From NCBI RefSeq assembly GCF_001477625.1, contig NZ_CP013692.1:124001-188000 (forward strand): DNA of 64,000 nucleotides, written 5' to 3'. The stretch is from Paucibacter sp. KCTC 42545. Its GTDB lineage: Bacteria > Pseudomonadota > Gammaproteobacteria > Burkholderiales > Burkholderiaceae_C. The notes below the pieces were generated by a model, which was not told where the DNA came from, made no database searches, and saw nothing but the letters and a program-made list of their open reading frames with translations. A program made the position numbers and the translations under genes. Below, one piece after another: positions 17,960 through 27,160 of the stretch (its first letter is position 1; each line of letters opens with the position of its first letter).

Positions 17960-18571
17960 TCAGCGCGCTTGGCGCTGACGCTGGCGCAGCTTCAAGCCTG
18001 CCAGGCCGGCCAGACCCGCCAGCATCAAGGCCACGCTGCCAGGCTCGGGCACAGCGGCGATGGCAGCTTGGTCCACGCCGTTCAGATGCACCGACCAATA
18101 GCCACCTTTTTGGTCGCCGGCATTGATGTCGGCGCTGGGCTGCACCCAGTCGGCCAAGGCCACCGGGGTGCTGCCGTCGAGCGTGAAGCCGATGCTCTTG
18201 GCGCCGGCGATGGGGTCATTGCCTGCCAGGCTCAGCGTCAGGCGGTAGTGGCCAGCGGCGAAGGCGGGCAGCACGGCGCCGGCGTCGAAATAGCCCGGGC
18301 CGGCGAAGCTGCCGTCGTTGTCGTCAATGGTTTGCAGCCAGGCGTGCTGGGCGTCATAGAGGCCCAGCGTGGGGTCGAAGTTCAGGCCCGACTTCCAGGA
18401 ATCGGTGAACAAGGTGACGGCTTGACTGCTGTTCAGGCTGAAGTCGATCTGCACGACGTCGGTGTTATGGCTGAACTGGCCGCTGAAGGTGAAGTCGGCG
18501 GCTTGGGCGGTCAGGGCGGCAAAGCCCAGGGTGGCGGCGGCAAGGCTGCGCAGCGCGAAATTGGTTTTCAT
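17960..18571 (-). CDS. PEP-CTERM protein of the DVUA0089 type
   Basis: 203 residues with a signal peptide ending TAQAADF. The core has the bacterial pre-peptidase-like beta-sandwich pattern seen in the DVUA0089 family (FTFSGQFSHNTDVVQIDFSL, FDPTLGLYDAQ, DDNDG, AGHYRLTLSL). The C terminus is VPEPGSVALMLAGLAGLAGLKLRQRQRQAR, a PEP-CTERM tag. It is secreted and presumably surface or matrix associated; the ligand is unknown. The gene lies downstream of phoD on the same strand with a gap of 82 bases, so it may be co-transcribed with it. Confidence 0.85.
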   Translation of the reverse strand: MKTNFALRSLAAATLGFAALTAQAADFTFSGQFSHNTDVVQIDFSLNSSQAVTLFTDSWKSGLNFDPTLGLYDAQHAWLQTIDDNDGSFAGPGYFDAGAVLPAFAAGHYRLTLSLAGNDPIAGAKSIGFTLDGSTPVALADWVQPSADINAGDQKGGYWSVHLNGVDQAAIAAVPEPGSVALMLAGLAGLAGLKLRQRQRQAR

Positions 18572-18653
18572 GGATGTGATCTCGGTGGAATGTGGGGCGA
18601 CTCTGGCGAGTGCTGGCGCAGCTGAATGCTTTGCGCCGGCACTCGCATCAGCA

Positions 18654-20348
18654 TCAGGGGGCCAGCAGGGGCGGGTTGGCGCGGGGCGTGGTCTGGGCCG
18701 AGGGGCTCAAGCGTTGGCTGCCAGCCTGCACTTCGAAAGCGGCGCCGAAGCTCTCCACATTGCTGGGGCTGGCCACGGTGTCCACATACCACCACTCACA
18801 CACCGCGCGCTGGCGGTTCACGTCCAGCAGCATGTAGCCGCGGCGGTGCAGATTGATGAATTTGAAGTGCGGGTTGAGCGAACGCAGGTAAGCGGCGGTG
18901 CCGCCGCTGGTGTCGCTGTCCACGCCGGGCGAGGTCACCGAGGTGCCGACGAATTCCACCGCCTGCGAGCCTTCGCCGGTGGCCGGGTTGTAGCCGCCGG
19001 TGCCGACATTGGCGTTGTTCGGGTCTTGCGTCAGGTCAGCGGCCCAAGAGCTGTGGATGTCACCGGTCAGCACCACGACGTTGTTGACGCGGGCATGGCT
19101 GGCATCGCCCTTGATGACGTCGTAGATGCGGTTGCGGGCGGGCTGGTAGCCGTCCCATTGGTCGCTGTTGAGGAAGACGCCGCCGCCAGCGGCATTGGCC
19201 GCGGCCACGCCCTTGAGCTGGGCGAACATCACGCCCTGGCCCAGCAGCTTCCACTGCGTGCCGCCTTGGCGCAGGCGCTCGGCCAGCCAGGCTTCTTGCT
19301 CGCTGCCGAGCAGGGTGCGGCTGGCGTCGGCAAAGGGGCCGCTCTGCACAAAGCCCTGGCCCAGTGGCGTGGCGATGCTGCCTTTGATCTGCTGCGAACG
19401 GTTGCTCAGGCGCTCTTCCAGCATCAGCAGGTCGACCAGATCGCCGTAGACGAAGTTGCGGTGGTTGTCGTTGAGCTTGGCGGTGTTGACCGGGCGCACC
19501 GGCATCCACTCGTAGTAGGCCTGCAGGGCGGCGGCCTGGCGTGTGGCCCAGTCGCCCTCGGTGGCGGGCTGGTGGTTTTCGGCGCCGGCCTTGTAGGCGT
19601 CGTTGGCGGTTTCGTGATCGTCCCAGATGGCGATCAGCGGGTGCTGGCGGTGCATGGCTTGGGAGTCGGCGTCGCGCTTGTACTGGGCGTGGCGCTGGCG
19701 ATAGTCGCTCAGCGAGACGATTTCATTGGCCGGCTCGGGCGTGCGCGCCGTGCCGTATTGGCCGGTGCCGTATTCGTAGATGTAGTCACCCAGGTGAACC
19801 ACCAGATCCAGATCGGCGCGTTGGGCGATGCGGGCATAGGCATTGAAATAGCCGTAGGCCAGGTTGGAGCAGCTGACCACCGCCATGCGCAAGCTGTTGA
19901 TGCTGCCCACCGGCAAGGTCTTGGTGCGGCCGATGGGGCTGGTGGCGCCTTCGGCGGTGAACTGGTAATAGTAAGTCGTGCCCGGCTGCAAGCCGATGGC
20001 GTCGACCTTGACCGTGTAGTCACGGCCCGGGTTGGTCTTGCTGCTGCCGCGCAGCACGACCTTGGTCAAAGCGGCATCGGTGGCCACCACATAGCTTACC
20101 GGCACGGCGGGCTTGAGGCTTGGCGGCGTGACGCGGGTCCAGAGAATGACGCGGTCGCTCAGCGGGTCGCCGCTGGCCACGCCGTGTTGGAAGATTTGCA
20201 CCACGGCCGAGGCCTGTGCTGCCAGTGGCAGCAGCATGGGCGTGGCGGCGGCCATGGCCACCGTGCTGGCGCCGGAGCGCTTGAAAAATTCGCGGCGAGT
20301 GCTGCCGGTGCGCAGCGGCTTGACTTGTGTCGGGCGACCCATATTCAT
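18654..20348 (-). CDS. phoD: Alkaline phosphatase D
   Basis: 564 residues. The N terminus carries a twin-arginine signal (STRREFFKRSG followed by a hydrophobic stretch to AAQASA), matching folded export by Tat. The N-terminal Ig-like PhoD domain (FQHGVASGDPLSDRVILWTRVTPP) precedes the metallophosphatase core: HLGDYIYEYG, AIWDDHETANDAYK and VVLTGDIHSSWAADL give the metal-binding Asp, Asn and His ligands. PhoD is a calcium/iron phosphodiesterase and phosphomonoesterase that frees phosphate from organic esters in the periplasm or outside. Two in-frame ATGs (20348 and 20342) are near; the first is used. No Pho box was identified by eye. Confidence 0.95.
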   Translation of the reverse strand: MNMGRPTQVKPLRTGSTRREFFKRSGASTVAMAAATPMLLPLAAQASAVVQIFQHGVASGDPLSDRVILWTRVTPPSLKPAVPVSYVVATDAALTKVVLRGSSKTNPGRDYTVKVDAIGLQPGTTYYYQFTAEGATSPIGRTKTLPVGSINSLRMAVVSCSNLAYGYFNAYARIAQRADLDLVVHLGDYIYEYGTGQYGTARTPEPANEIVSLSDYRQRHAQYKRDADSQAMHRQHPLIAIWDDHETANDAYKAGAENHQPATEGDWATRQAAALQAYYEWMPVRPVNTAKLNDNHRNFVYGDLVDLLMLEERLSNRSQQIKGSIATPLGQGFVQSGPFADASRTLLGSEQEAWLAERLRQGGTQWKLLGQGVMFAQLKGVAAANAAGGGVFLNSDQWDGYQPARNRIYDVIKGDASHARVNNVVVLTGDIHSSWAADLTQDPNNANVGTGGYNPATGEGSQAVEFVGTSVTSPGVDSDTSGGTAAYLRSLNPHFKFINLHRRGYMLLDVNRQRAVCEWWYVDTVASPSNVESFGAAFEVQAGSQRLSPSAQTTPRANPPLLAP

Positions 20349-20495
20349 CTTTCGTTGGCAGCGCGCGAAGGAGGATGCCGGCGCGCATGGCTGCGCAGTC
20401 TGGCAGCGCTGTTTGACAAGCTGAATGGGGGTGCGTGAGGCGGCGTAGTCCGTATGGCACTTGCCCTTACGGCAGCTCGGCTTGCTGCGAGGCGC

Positions 20496-21983
20496 CTAGC
20501 TTTGCTTGCGTGTCGCCAGGTGTGGGCAATGCTGCCGAATCACCGCGGCCAGGGTCTGAAAGGCCGGGCCAATCTTGTGCTCCGGCACGCAGGCATAGCC
20601 CAGCAGCAGGCCGCGCTGCACGCTGGCCGGGCGGCAGTAGTAGCGGCTGAGTGCCCGCACGGCGATGCCGGCCGCAGCGGCGGCGGCCTCCAGTGCGCAG
20701 TCGTCGGTGCCGGCGGGCAGTTGCAGCACCAGGTGCAGGCCGGCGTTGTCGCCCAGCACCGGCAGCTGTGCGCCGAACTGTTCATGCACTGCCACCAGCA
20801 AGGCCTCGCGGCGGCGGCCGTAAAGCGTGCGCATGCGCCGGGTGTGGCTGCCCAAATGGCCTTGCTGAATGAAGTCGGCCAGGGTGGCTTGCTGCTGCAA
20901 CTGGCCCTCGCGATACAGCTCGGCCGAGGCCTTGGCAAACAGCGGCGCCAGGCTCGCCGGCACCACCAGATAGCCCAAGCGCAGCCCCGGGAACAAAGTC
21001 TTGCTGAAGCTGCCGACGTAGAGCACGCGGTCGCCCCCGTCCAGGCCTTGCAGGCTGGCCACCGGGCGGGTGCCGAAGCGGAACTCGCTGTCGTAATCGT
21101 CCTCCACGATCCAGCTGCCGTGCTTGCGGCATTGCTCCAGCAAGTGTTGGCGCCGCGCCAAGCTCATCACCATGCCTAAGGGGTATTGATGCGAGGGCGT
21201 GGCCAGCACCAGGCGCGGCATGGCACCGCGCGGGCGGGTCGGCCAGCGCAGGCCTTCGCTGTCCACGGCCTGGGCCACCAGGTTCAGGTCCAGGCTTTGC
21301 AGGGTGCTGCGCAGGCCCCAGTAGCAAGGTTCCTCCAGCCAGACGGTGTCACCCGCGTCGGTCAGCAAGCGCGCTACCAAGTCCACGGCCTGATGGCTGC
21401 CGCTGGTGATGATGATTTGCTCGGCCGTGCATTGCACCGAACGCGCGCCGCGCAAATGCTCGGCCAGCGCTTCGCGCAGCGCCGGTAGGCCGCCGCCGGG
21501 GGCATAGCTCAGGCGCTCCGGCTGGGCCTCGCGCCAGCGCCGGTTGTGCAGGCGCAGCCAGGTGCGCACCGGGAACTCGGTCACGTCCGGCACGCCGGGC
21601 ATGAAAGCACCCCATTGCCGCGCCGACACGCCGGCCTGCTCCAGCAAGAGGCGGCCGCGGCGTGAGAGCGGCGGCGCCTCCTTGGGCCGGCCCAGCTTCG
21701 GCGGCAGCTGCGGCGCCTCGCGTTCCACCTCGGCCACATAGCTGCCGCTGCCCTGGCGGGTGTCCAGGCAGCCCTGGGCGCGCAGATTGTCGTAAGCGTC
21801 GATCACCGTGTTGCGTGAGACACCCAGCTGCTGCGCTAGCCAGCGTGAACTCGGCAGCTTGCTGCCGGCAGCCAGCCGGCCTTGCAGCACCGCTTGCAGC
21901 AGCAATTCATGCAGCTGGCGGTTGACGGCCTGGCCTTCTCGCAGGTGTTGCTGCAGCCAATCGGCCAGGTCAATCGGAATCAC
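20496..21983 (-). CDS. MocR/GabR-type GntR regulator with aminotransferase domain
   Basis: 495 residues from a GTG at 21983 with GAGG eight bases upstream. The N-terminal 75 residues are a GntR winged helix (LLQAVLQGRLAAGSKLPSSRWLAQQLGVSRNTVIDAYDNLRAQG). The rest is a fold-type I aminotransferase-like domain with VEDDYDSEFRF and the PLP-lysine motif GSFSKTLFPGLRLGY. GabR activates gabT/gabD in the presence of GABA and PLP in Bacillus, and this gene is divergent from gabT-gabD, so it is very probably their regulator. The intergenic space holds a perfect 21-base palindrome. Confidence 0.92.
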   Translation of the reverse strand: MIPIDLADWLQQHLREGQAVNRQLHELLLQAVLQGRLAAGSKLPSSRWLAQQLGVSRNTVIDAYDNLRAQGCLDTRQGSGSYVAEVEREAPQLPPKLGRPKEAPPLSRRGRLLLEQAGVSARQWGAFMPGVPDVTEFPVRTWLRLHNRRWREAQPERLSYAPGGGLPALREALAEHLRGARSVQCTAEQIIITSGSHQAVDLVARLLTDAGDTVWLEEPCYWGLRSTLQSLDLNLVAQAVDSEGLRWPTRPRGAMPRLVLATPSHQYPLGMVMSLARRQHLLEQCRKHGSWIVEDDYDSEFRFGTRPVASLQGLDGGDRVLYVGSFSKTLFPGLRLGYLVVPASLAPLFAKASAELYREGQLQQQATLADFIQQGHLGSHTRRMRTLYGRRREALLVAVHEQFGAQLPVLGDNAGLHLVLQLPAGTDDCALEAAAAAAGIAVRALSRYYCRPASVQRGLLLGYACVPEHKIGPAFQTLAAVIRQHCPHLATRKQS

Positions 21984-22026
21984 GGCGGCGCCTCATTTAT
22001 TGAAAAGTGGTTCTATTAGAAATCGC

Positions 22027-22051
22027 AAACTGGATCTTTTGAAAAGATCCA
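22027..22051. promoter_or_regulatory. Candidate MocR/GabR operator between gabR-like gene and gabT
   Basis: Bases 22031-22051 form a perfect inverted repeat with arm TGGATCTTTT and a single central G. The 12-mer AAACTGGATCTT (22027-22038) that overlaps it recurs on the minus strand at 39063-39074, upstream of the second MocR gene. A further TTGAAAAG copy is at 22000-22007. Position and repetition argue for a MocR-family binding site. Confidence 0.6.
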
Positions 22052-22111
22052 CTTTGGCGCACATTGGCAAGCATGGTCAAAAGCGACCCGCCAACCCACA
22101 CAGGAGAACCC

Positions 22112-23425
22112 ATGCCCCAGCTCGACACCCACGGCCTCAATAGCGACTGGCACGCGCGCCGCCTGGCCGCCACCCCACGCGGCGTGGCCGTGCTGGAGAA
22201 CTTCTTCGCCGCGCGAGCGTTGAATGCCGAACTCTGGGATGTGGAGGGCAAGCGCTACATCGACTTCGCCAGCGGCATCGCCGTGCTCAACACCGGCCAC
22301 CGTCACCCGCGCGTGCAGGCCGCCATTGCGGCGCAGCTGGAGGCCTTTCACCACACGGCCTACCAGGTCGTGCCCTATGCCAGCTACGTCAGGCTGGCCG
22401 AACGCATCAGCGCCGCCACGCCGGGTCACTGGGCCAAGAAGACGGCCTTCTTCACCACCGGCGTCGAGGCGGTGGAAAACGCCATCAAGATCGCCCGCGC
22501 CGCCACCGGCCGCAGCGGTGTGATCGCTTTTGACGGCGCCTTCCATGGCCGCACCATGATGGGCATGGCGCTGACCGGCAAGGTTCAGCCCTACAAGGCC
22601 GGCTTCGGCCCCTTCCCGGGCGAAGTCTTTCACGCCCCATTCCCCAGCGAGTTGCATGGCATCAGCGTGGATGATGCGTTAGCCGGTGTGCAGCGTCTGT
22701 TCAAGTCCGCCATCGACCCCAAGCGTGTGGCGGCCTTCATTTTTGAACCGGTGCAAGGCGAGGGTGGCTTCTACCCCGCGCCCGAGGCCTTCGTCGCCGG
22801 CCTGCGCCGCATTGCCGATGAACACGGCATTGTGCTGATTGCCGATGAAATCCAGACCGGCTTTGCGCGCACCGGCCGACTGTTCGCGTCGCAACACCAC
22901 AATGTGCCGCTGGACCTGATCACCTTCGCCAAGAGCCTGGCCGGCGGCATGCCTTTGTCCGGCGTGTGTGGCCGTGCCGAGTTGATGGACGCACCCGCAC
23001 CGGGCGGCCTGGGCGGCACTTATGCCGGCAACCCGCTGGCCGTGGCGGCCGCGCATGCGGTGCTGGACGTGATTGCGGACGAAGGCCTGTGCGAGCGCGC
23101 CGAAGCCCTGGGCGGGCGCCTGCGCCACCGCCTCAATGATTTGCGCGCCACGGTGCCGCAGATCGCCGAGGTGCGCGGCGTCGGCAGCATGCTGGCGGCC
23201 GAATTCTGCGACCCCAGCACCGGCGCGCCCGATGCCGACTTCACTAAGCGCGTACAGACGCTCGCGCTGGAGCAAGGCCTGATCCTGCTGACCTGCGGCA
23301 GCTACGGCAATGTGATCCGCTTCCTGCACCCGCTGACCACGCCGGATGCGGTCTTTGACGAAGCGCTCACCATCCTCGGCCGCGCCCTGCACCAAGCCCA
23401 GTTACAAGCCCAGCAACAAGGTTGA
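22112..23425 (+). CDS. gabT: 4-aminobutyrate aminotransferase
   Basis: 437 residues from the ATG at 22112, preceded by AGGAGAACC. A class III PLP aminotransferase: SGIAVLNTGHRHPRV, FHTTGVEAVENAIKIARAATGR, AFDGAFHGRTMMGMALTGK, the ADEIQTGFARTGR cofactor Asp, and LITFAKSLAGGMPLSG with the Schiff-base Lys, then GGTYAGNPLA. It transfers the amino group of GABA to 2-oxoglutarate to give succinate semialdehyde, which the next gene oxidises. The spacing to gabD is one base between stop and start, a tight operon. Related lysine or ornithine transaminases are less likely given the neighbour. Confidence 0.93.
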   Translation: MPQLDTHGLNSDWHARRLAATPRGVAVLENFFAARALNAELWDVEGKRYIDFASGIAVLNTGHRHPRVQAAIAAQLEAFHHTAYQVVPYASYVRLAERISAATPGHWAKKTAFFTTGVEAVENAIKIARAATGRSGVIAFDGAFHGRTMMGMALTGKVQPYKAGFGPFPGEVFHAPFPSELHGISVDDALAGVQRLFKSAIDPKRVAAFIFEPVQGEGGFYPAPEAFVAGLRRIADEHGIVLIADEIQTGFARTGRLFASQHHNVPLDLITFAKSLAGGMPLSGVCGRAELMDAPAPGGLGGTYAGNPLAVAAAHAVLDVIADEGLCERAEALGGRLRHRLNDLRATVPQIAEVRGVGSMLAAEFCDPSTGAPDADFTKRVQTLALEQGLILLTCGSYGNVIRFLHPLTTPDAVFDEALTILGRALHQAQLQAQQQG

Positions 23426-23426
23426 G

Positions 23427-24878
23427 ATGATGGACACCACGACTTCTTTGCTGCGTGAGCAGGCATATCTGGCTGGCCGCTGGGTCGGCGCCGATGACGG
23501 CCGCCACTTTGACGTCCACAACCCCGCCACCGGCGAGCGCCTGGGCCATGTGCCGCTGATGGGCGAGGCGGAAACGCAGCGCGCCATCGCCGCCGCCGAT
23601 CAAGCCTGGGGCCCTTGGCGGCGCCGCAGCGCCAAGGAGCGCGCGGCCGTGCTGCGCCGCTGGTTTGAGCTGATGTTGACGCACAGCGAGGCCCTGGCCC
23701 AGTTGATGACGCGCGAGCAGGGCAAGCCCCTGGCCGAGGCGCGCGGCGAGGTGGCCTACGCCGCTTCTTTCATCGAGTGGTTTGCCGAGGAAGGCAAACG
23801 CATTTACGGCGAGACCATTCCCAGCCCCTTGAGCGACCGCCGCCTGCTGGTGCTGCGCGAGCCCATCGGCGTTTGCGCAGCCATCACACCCTGGAACTTC
23901 CCGCTGGCCATGATCACCCGCAAGGTCGCGCCGGCGCTGGCTGCCGGCTGCCCCATCATCGTCAAGCCGGCTGAAGGCACGCCTTTCTCGGCCCTGGCCC
24001 TGGCGGCCTTGGCGGAAGAGGCTGGCGTGCCCGGTGGCGTGCTGCAGGTCATCACCGGCGACGCGCGCGCCATCGGCGGTGAGCTAACGCGCAACCCGGT
24101 GGTGCGCAAGCTCAGCTTCACCGGCTCCACCGAGGTGGGCCGCCGGCTGTACGCGCAGTCGGCGCCCACCATCAAGAAGCTCTCGCTGGAGCTGGGCGGC
24201 AACGCACCCTTCATCGTGTTTGAAGACGCCGACCTGGACGCCGCCGTCGAAGGCGCGATGATTTCCAAGTTCCGCAATGCCGGCCAAACCTGCGTCTGCG
24301 CCAACCGCATCTATGTGCATGAGCAGGTTTACGAGGCCTTTGCCGACAAGCTCTGCGCCGCCGTGGCCCGCCTCAAGGTCGGCAATGGCCTGGACGACGG
24401 CGTGCAACAAGGCCCGCTGATCGACGCCGCTGCCGTGGCCAAGGTGGAAGCCCACATCGCCGACGCCGTGGCCAAGGGCGCACGCGTGCTGTTGGGTGGC
24501 CAGCGCCATGCCCTGGGCGGCAGCTTCTTTGCACCAACCGTGCTGGCCGATGTGCGGGCCGATATGGCGGTGGCACGTGAAGAAACCTTCGGCCCACTGG
24601 CGCCGCTATTCAAGTTCAGCAGCGACGCCGAGGTGATCGCCCTGGCCAATGACACCGAGTTCGGCCTGGCGAGCTATTTCTACAGCCGCGACATCGGCCG
24701 CGTCTGGCGGGTGGCCGAGGAGCTGGAGTACGGCATGGTGGGCGTCAACACCGGCCTGATCTCCAACGAGGTGGCCCCCTTTGGCGGCGTCAAGCAAAGC
24801 GGCCTGGGCCGCGAGGGCGCGCACCAGGGCATCGAGGACTATGTGGTGACCAAGTACGTGGCGATGGCGGGGCTCTAA
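23427..24878 (+). CDS. gabD: Succinate-semialdehyde dehydrogenase
   Basis: 483 residues from the ATG at 23427 (a second ATG directly follows). Aldehyde dehydrogenase motifs: ITPWNFPLAMITRKVAPALAAGCP, FTGSTEVGRRLYAQ, LELGGNAPFIVFEDADLD with the general-base Glu, and NAGQTCVCANR with the catalytic Cys. The C terminus GGVKQSGLGREGAHQGIEDY matches the GabD subclass. It oxidises succinate semialdehyde to succinate with NAD(P), feeding the TCA cycle. It is the second gene of the gabT-gabD unit controlled by the divergent MocR gene. Confidence 0.93.
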   Translation: MMDTTTSLLREQAYLAGRWVGADDGRHFDVHNPATGERLGHVPLMGEAETQRAIAAADQAWGPWRRRSAKERAAVLRRWFELMLTHSEALAQLMTREQGKPLAEARGEVAYAASFIEWFAEEGKRIYGETIPSPLSDRRLLVLREPIGVCAAITPWNFPLAMITRKVAPALAAGCPIIVKPAEGTPFSALALAALAEEAGVPGGVLQVITGDARAIGGELTRNPVVRKLSFTGSTEVGRRLYAQSAPTIKKLSLELGGNAPFIVFEDADLDAAVEGAMISKFRNAGQTCVCANRIYVHEQVYEAFADKLCAAVARLKVGNGLDDGVQQGPLIDAAAVAKVEAHIADAVAKGARVLLGGQRHALGGSFFAPTVLADVRADMAVAREETFGPLAPLFKFSSDAEVIALANDTEFGLASYFYSRDIGRVWRVAEELEYGMVGVNTGLISNEVAPFGGVKQSGLGREGAHQGIEDYVVTKYVAMAGL

Positions 24879-24977
24879 TCCTTGATTTGAGCGGCACGGC
24901 TTTTCGCACGATCGTCAGCCTGTGTGCTGGTTTGTGCGTCTAATTCGCCGCAAATCGCCCCGCATCGCCGCGCTGAC

Positions 24978-24991
24978 TTGATCTAGCTCAA
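24978..24991 (+). promoter_or_regulatory. FNR/Anr-like box upstream of the PhoU-PPDK-PHA cluster
   Basis: TTGATCTAGCTCAA matches the FNR/Anr consensus TTGAT-N4-ATCAA with one mismatch. It lies about 90 bases before the start codon at 25079; a possible -10 (TAGACT, 25042-25047) would place its centre near -70, a class I position. Functional use is an inference. Confidence 0.55.
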
Positions 24992-25078
24992 AAGAAGGTA
25001 CTGCCAGCCCCGATTGCCGCAAAACAGTCATTTGCCCTGCCTAGACTGCGACGCGTACCAGTTCACAACGGGGTTCGC

Positions 25079-27160
25079 ATGCAGAAGTCAGACGCAGTCG
25101 CCGCGATGGGGAAGAGCAGCCTTTTGCTGCCGGCGTGGATCAAGGCCGCCCTTGCCGCCAATGATCGCTTGAAGCTCTACCTGAGCGTGCTGCAGGCTGC
25201 CGCAGCGCATGCAGCCCACCCCGAGGCCGAAGCGCTGGACCTCGGCCGCGAGGTGGCCGCGGCCGGTATCGAGGGCCGCTGGCTGCGCGAACTGCCGGGC
25301 GCGGCCTCGCAGGTGGACGGCGCCTTGTTGGTGCCAGACCTGCCGCGCATGGCCGCTCGCCTGGCCGAGGACTTGAGCGTGATGGCGCGCCCCTTGCTGG
25401 ACAGCGCCGCCGCCGTTGATGCGACCCGCGAGCGCCTGGCCCATTGGCTGCAATGGCTGGACGCGTTTGGTGAGCAGCACAGCGGCGCCGAAGCGCTCAG
25501 CGCCGAGCAACTGCGCTTGCTGACCAGCGGCAAGCGTGCCGAAAAGGGCCACGCCAAAGCGGAGGGCAAGCACGCGCACGGCGGCGTCAAAGTCGGAGAT
25601 GCTGTCGAATCCGACAGCCTGCATCTGCTGGTGATGGACCTGCACAAGCAGCTCAATCAACTCGCCAGCACCTTGTCCAGCGAAACCATTGATGGCGCCC
25701 ATGTTTGGCAATTGCAGGAAGGGGATCACGCCCGGGTGCAAGCCTTTATGCGCGGCCTCAATCGCACCGCGCGGCTGAAGTTCGACCACCCCGGCCTGGA
25801 CACCGCCGCCACCCGGGACGGCGAGCGCCTGCTGCTGCAAAACGATATCGGCACCAACGACGCCCATGTGCTGGTGCTGCAGGTGGAGGGACTGAGCATC
25901 ACGCTGAATTACTCCGACCTGCATCGCCCGCGCTTCGAGTTTTTTCAGGAACTGCTCAATCCCTTCGGCGCCCAGTGGGCCGACACGCAGTCCAAGGTTG
26001 CCGCCGGGCTCAACGATGGCCAGGCCTACACCTTCGGCAGCGCGCGTTTTGACTGTGCGGACGAGGCGGCCTTGGCCGCCGCGCTTGAAGGCATAGGCTC
26101 GCGCATCGTTTTTCTGATCGACTGGAACCGCGCCCGCAAACGCCTGCTGCCTTTTGTCGGCAAGCAGGGCGCCATTGAGGTGCTGCGCGCTGCCGCAGCG
26201 CAGGATCTTGGTCATATGGCCTGGCTCAAGGCGGGTGGCGAACAGATCATTTTTGCGGCCATGCAGGCTGCTGGTGAGGGCGCCTTCCGCATCGGTGACC
26301 GGCTGGACAGCGTGCTCGGCCAAGCCGATGCGCAAGCCTTCATGCTGGAGGTGTTGGGCCAGGCCAGCAAGGCGCTGCTGGCCGGCCAACCCGCCGCCCT
26401 GGTGGCCGACGAAACCCGCATGTTGCTGGCCCGACGCATGCGCCAGCGTAGCAGCGAGTTCGACCTGATCGAAGAACATGCCGCCTACTGCCATGCGCTG
26501 GCCCAGGCGGTTAGCGATGGCCTGGCTCACGATGTCACCGGGGGGCACAAGGGCGATCACAAAGCGGCCAGCCATGCCGCACGCGGTCTGGCCGAACGCG
26601 CCAAGGTGTGGGAGCGCCAGGCCGATCATCTGGTCATGCGCGCCCGCGACCAGGCGCAGCGCCAGCGCCGCTGGCAGCCCATCGCCCGCTTGCTGGAGCT
26701 GTCGGACGATATTGCCGATGCGCTGGAAGAGGCCGCTTTTCTGATCAGCCTGATCGCCGAGGACCACCGCCAGGGCTGGAGCGCCGAGCTGCATCAGTTG
26801 CTGGGCAAGCTGGCGCAAGCCGTGCTGTCGGCCACCCAGGAACACATCAAGGCCCTGGCCATCGCGCGCCGCTTGGCCTCGCGTGGCGAAGGCGGCAATG
26901 GCGGCAGCATGCTGGACCAAGACGGCGCCGACAGCGACGCCTTCCTCGCCGCTTCCTGGCATGTGCTGCGCTCCGAGCGCGAATGCGATGAACTGCTGCG
27001 CGCCGCGCGCCGCGTCATGCTGGGTGCCATCAAGGATGCCGCCTCCTTGATGCTGGCCAATGATCTGGCGATGGCGCTGGAGCTGGCTTCGGATCGCCTG
27101 CTGGTTGCAGGCTATGCGCTGCGCGATGTGGCGTTTGAGCAAGTCGGGGCGCAGGCATGA
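25079..27160 (+). CDS. Large protein with C-terminal PhoU/DUF47-like helices
   Basis: 693 residues. No complete family was recognised. The first 230 residues are Ala-rich helices with a His/Lys-rich stretch (HAKAEGKHAHGGVK). A middle part (about 230-420) has mixed alpha/beta character (HVLVLQVEGLSITLNYSDLHRPRFEFF). The C-terminal 210 residues are long helices like those of PhoU/DUF47 proteins (AKVWERQADHLVMRAR, ELSDDIADALEEAAFLISLI, ECDELLRAARRVML), which in other proteins bind metals and regulate phosphate transport. The stop overlaps the next start (ATGA), so it is translationally coupled to the PPDK-like protein. An accessory or regulatory partner of that enzyme is a reasonable inference. 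Confidence 0.75.
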   Translation: MQKSDAVAAMGKSSLLLPAWIKAALAANDRLKLYLSVLQAAAAHAAHPEAEALDLGREVAAAGIEGRWLRELPGAASQVDGALLVPDLPRMAARLAEDLSVMARPLLDSAAAVDATRERLAHWLQWLDAFGEQHSGAEALSAEQLRLLTSGKRAEKGHAKAEGKHAHGGVKVGDAVESDSLHLLVMDLHKQLNQLASTLSSETIDGAHVWQLQEGDHARVQAFMRGLNRTARLKFDHPGLDTAATRDGERLLLQNDIGTNDAHVLVLQVEGLSITLNYSDLHRPRFEFFQELLNPFGAQWADTQSKVAAGLNDGQAYTFGSARFDCADEAALAAALEGIGSRIVFLIDWNRARKRLLPFVGKQGAIEVLRAAAAQDLGHMAWLKAGGEQIIFAAMQAAGEGAFRIGDRLDSVLGQADAQAFMLEVLGQASKALLAGQPAALVADETRMLLARRMRQRSSEFDLIEEHAAYCHALAQAVSDGLAHDVTGGHKGDHKAASHAARGLAERAKVWERQADHLVMRARDQAQRQRRWQPIARLLELSDDIADALEEAAFLISLIAEDHRQGWSAELHQLLGKLAQAVLSATQEHIKALAIARRLASRGEGGNGGSMLDQDGADSDAFLAASWHVLRSERECDELLRAARRVMLGAIKDAASLMLANDLAMALELASDRLLVAGYALRDVAFEQVGAQA

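Noticed and set aside
18462..20438. A 658-codon open frame on the plus strand opposite phoD
   Set aside because: It is the antisense shadow of phoD, whose domains and catalytic motifs are unmistakable; the shadow protein is low-complexity Gly/Val/Ala without family features.
25088..27142. A 684-codon open frame opposite the PhoU-like gene
   Set aside because: High GC content keeps the reverse frame open. The plus-strand frame has the coupled start/stop with the PPDK-like gene and helical regularity; the reverse product is Gln/Gly/His-rich and featureless.
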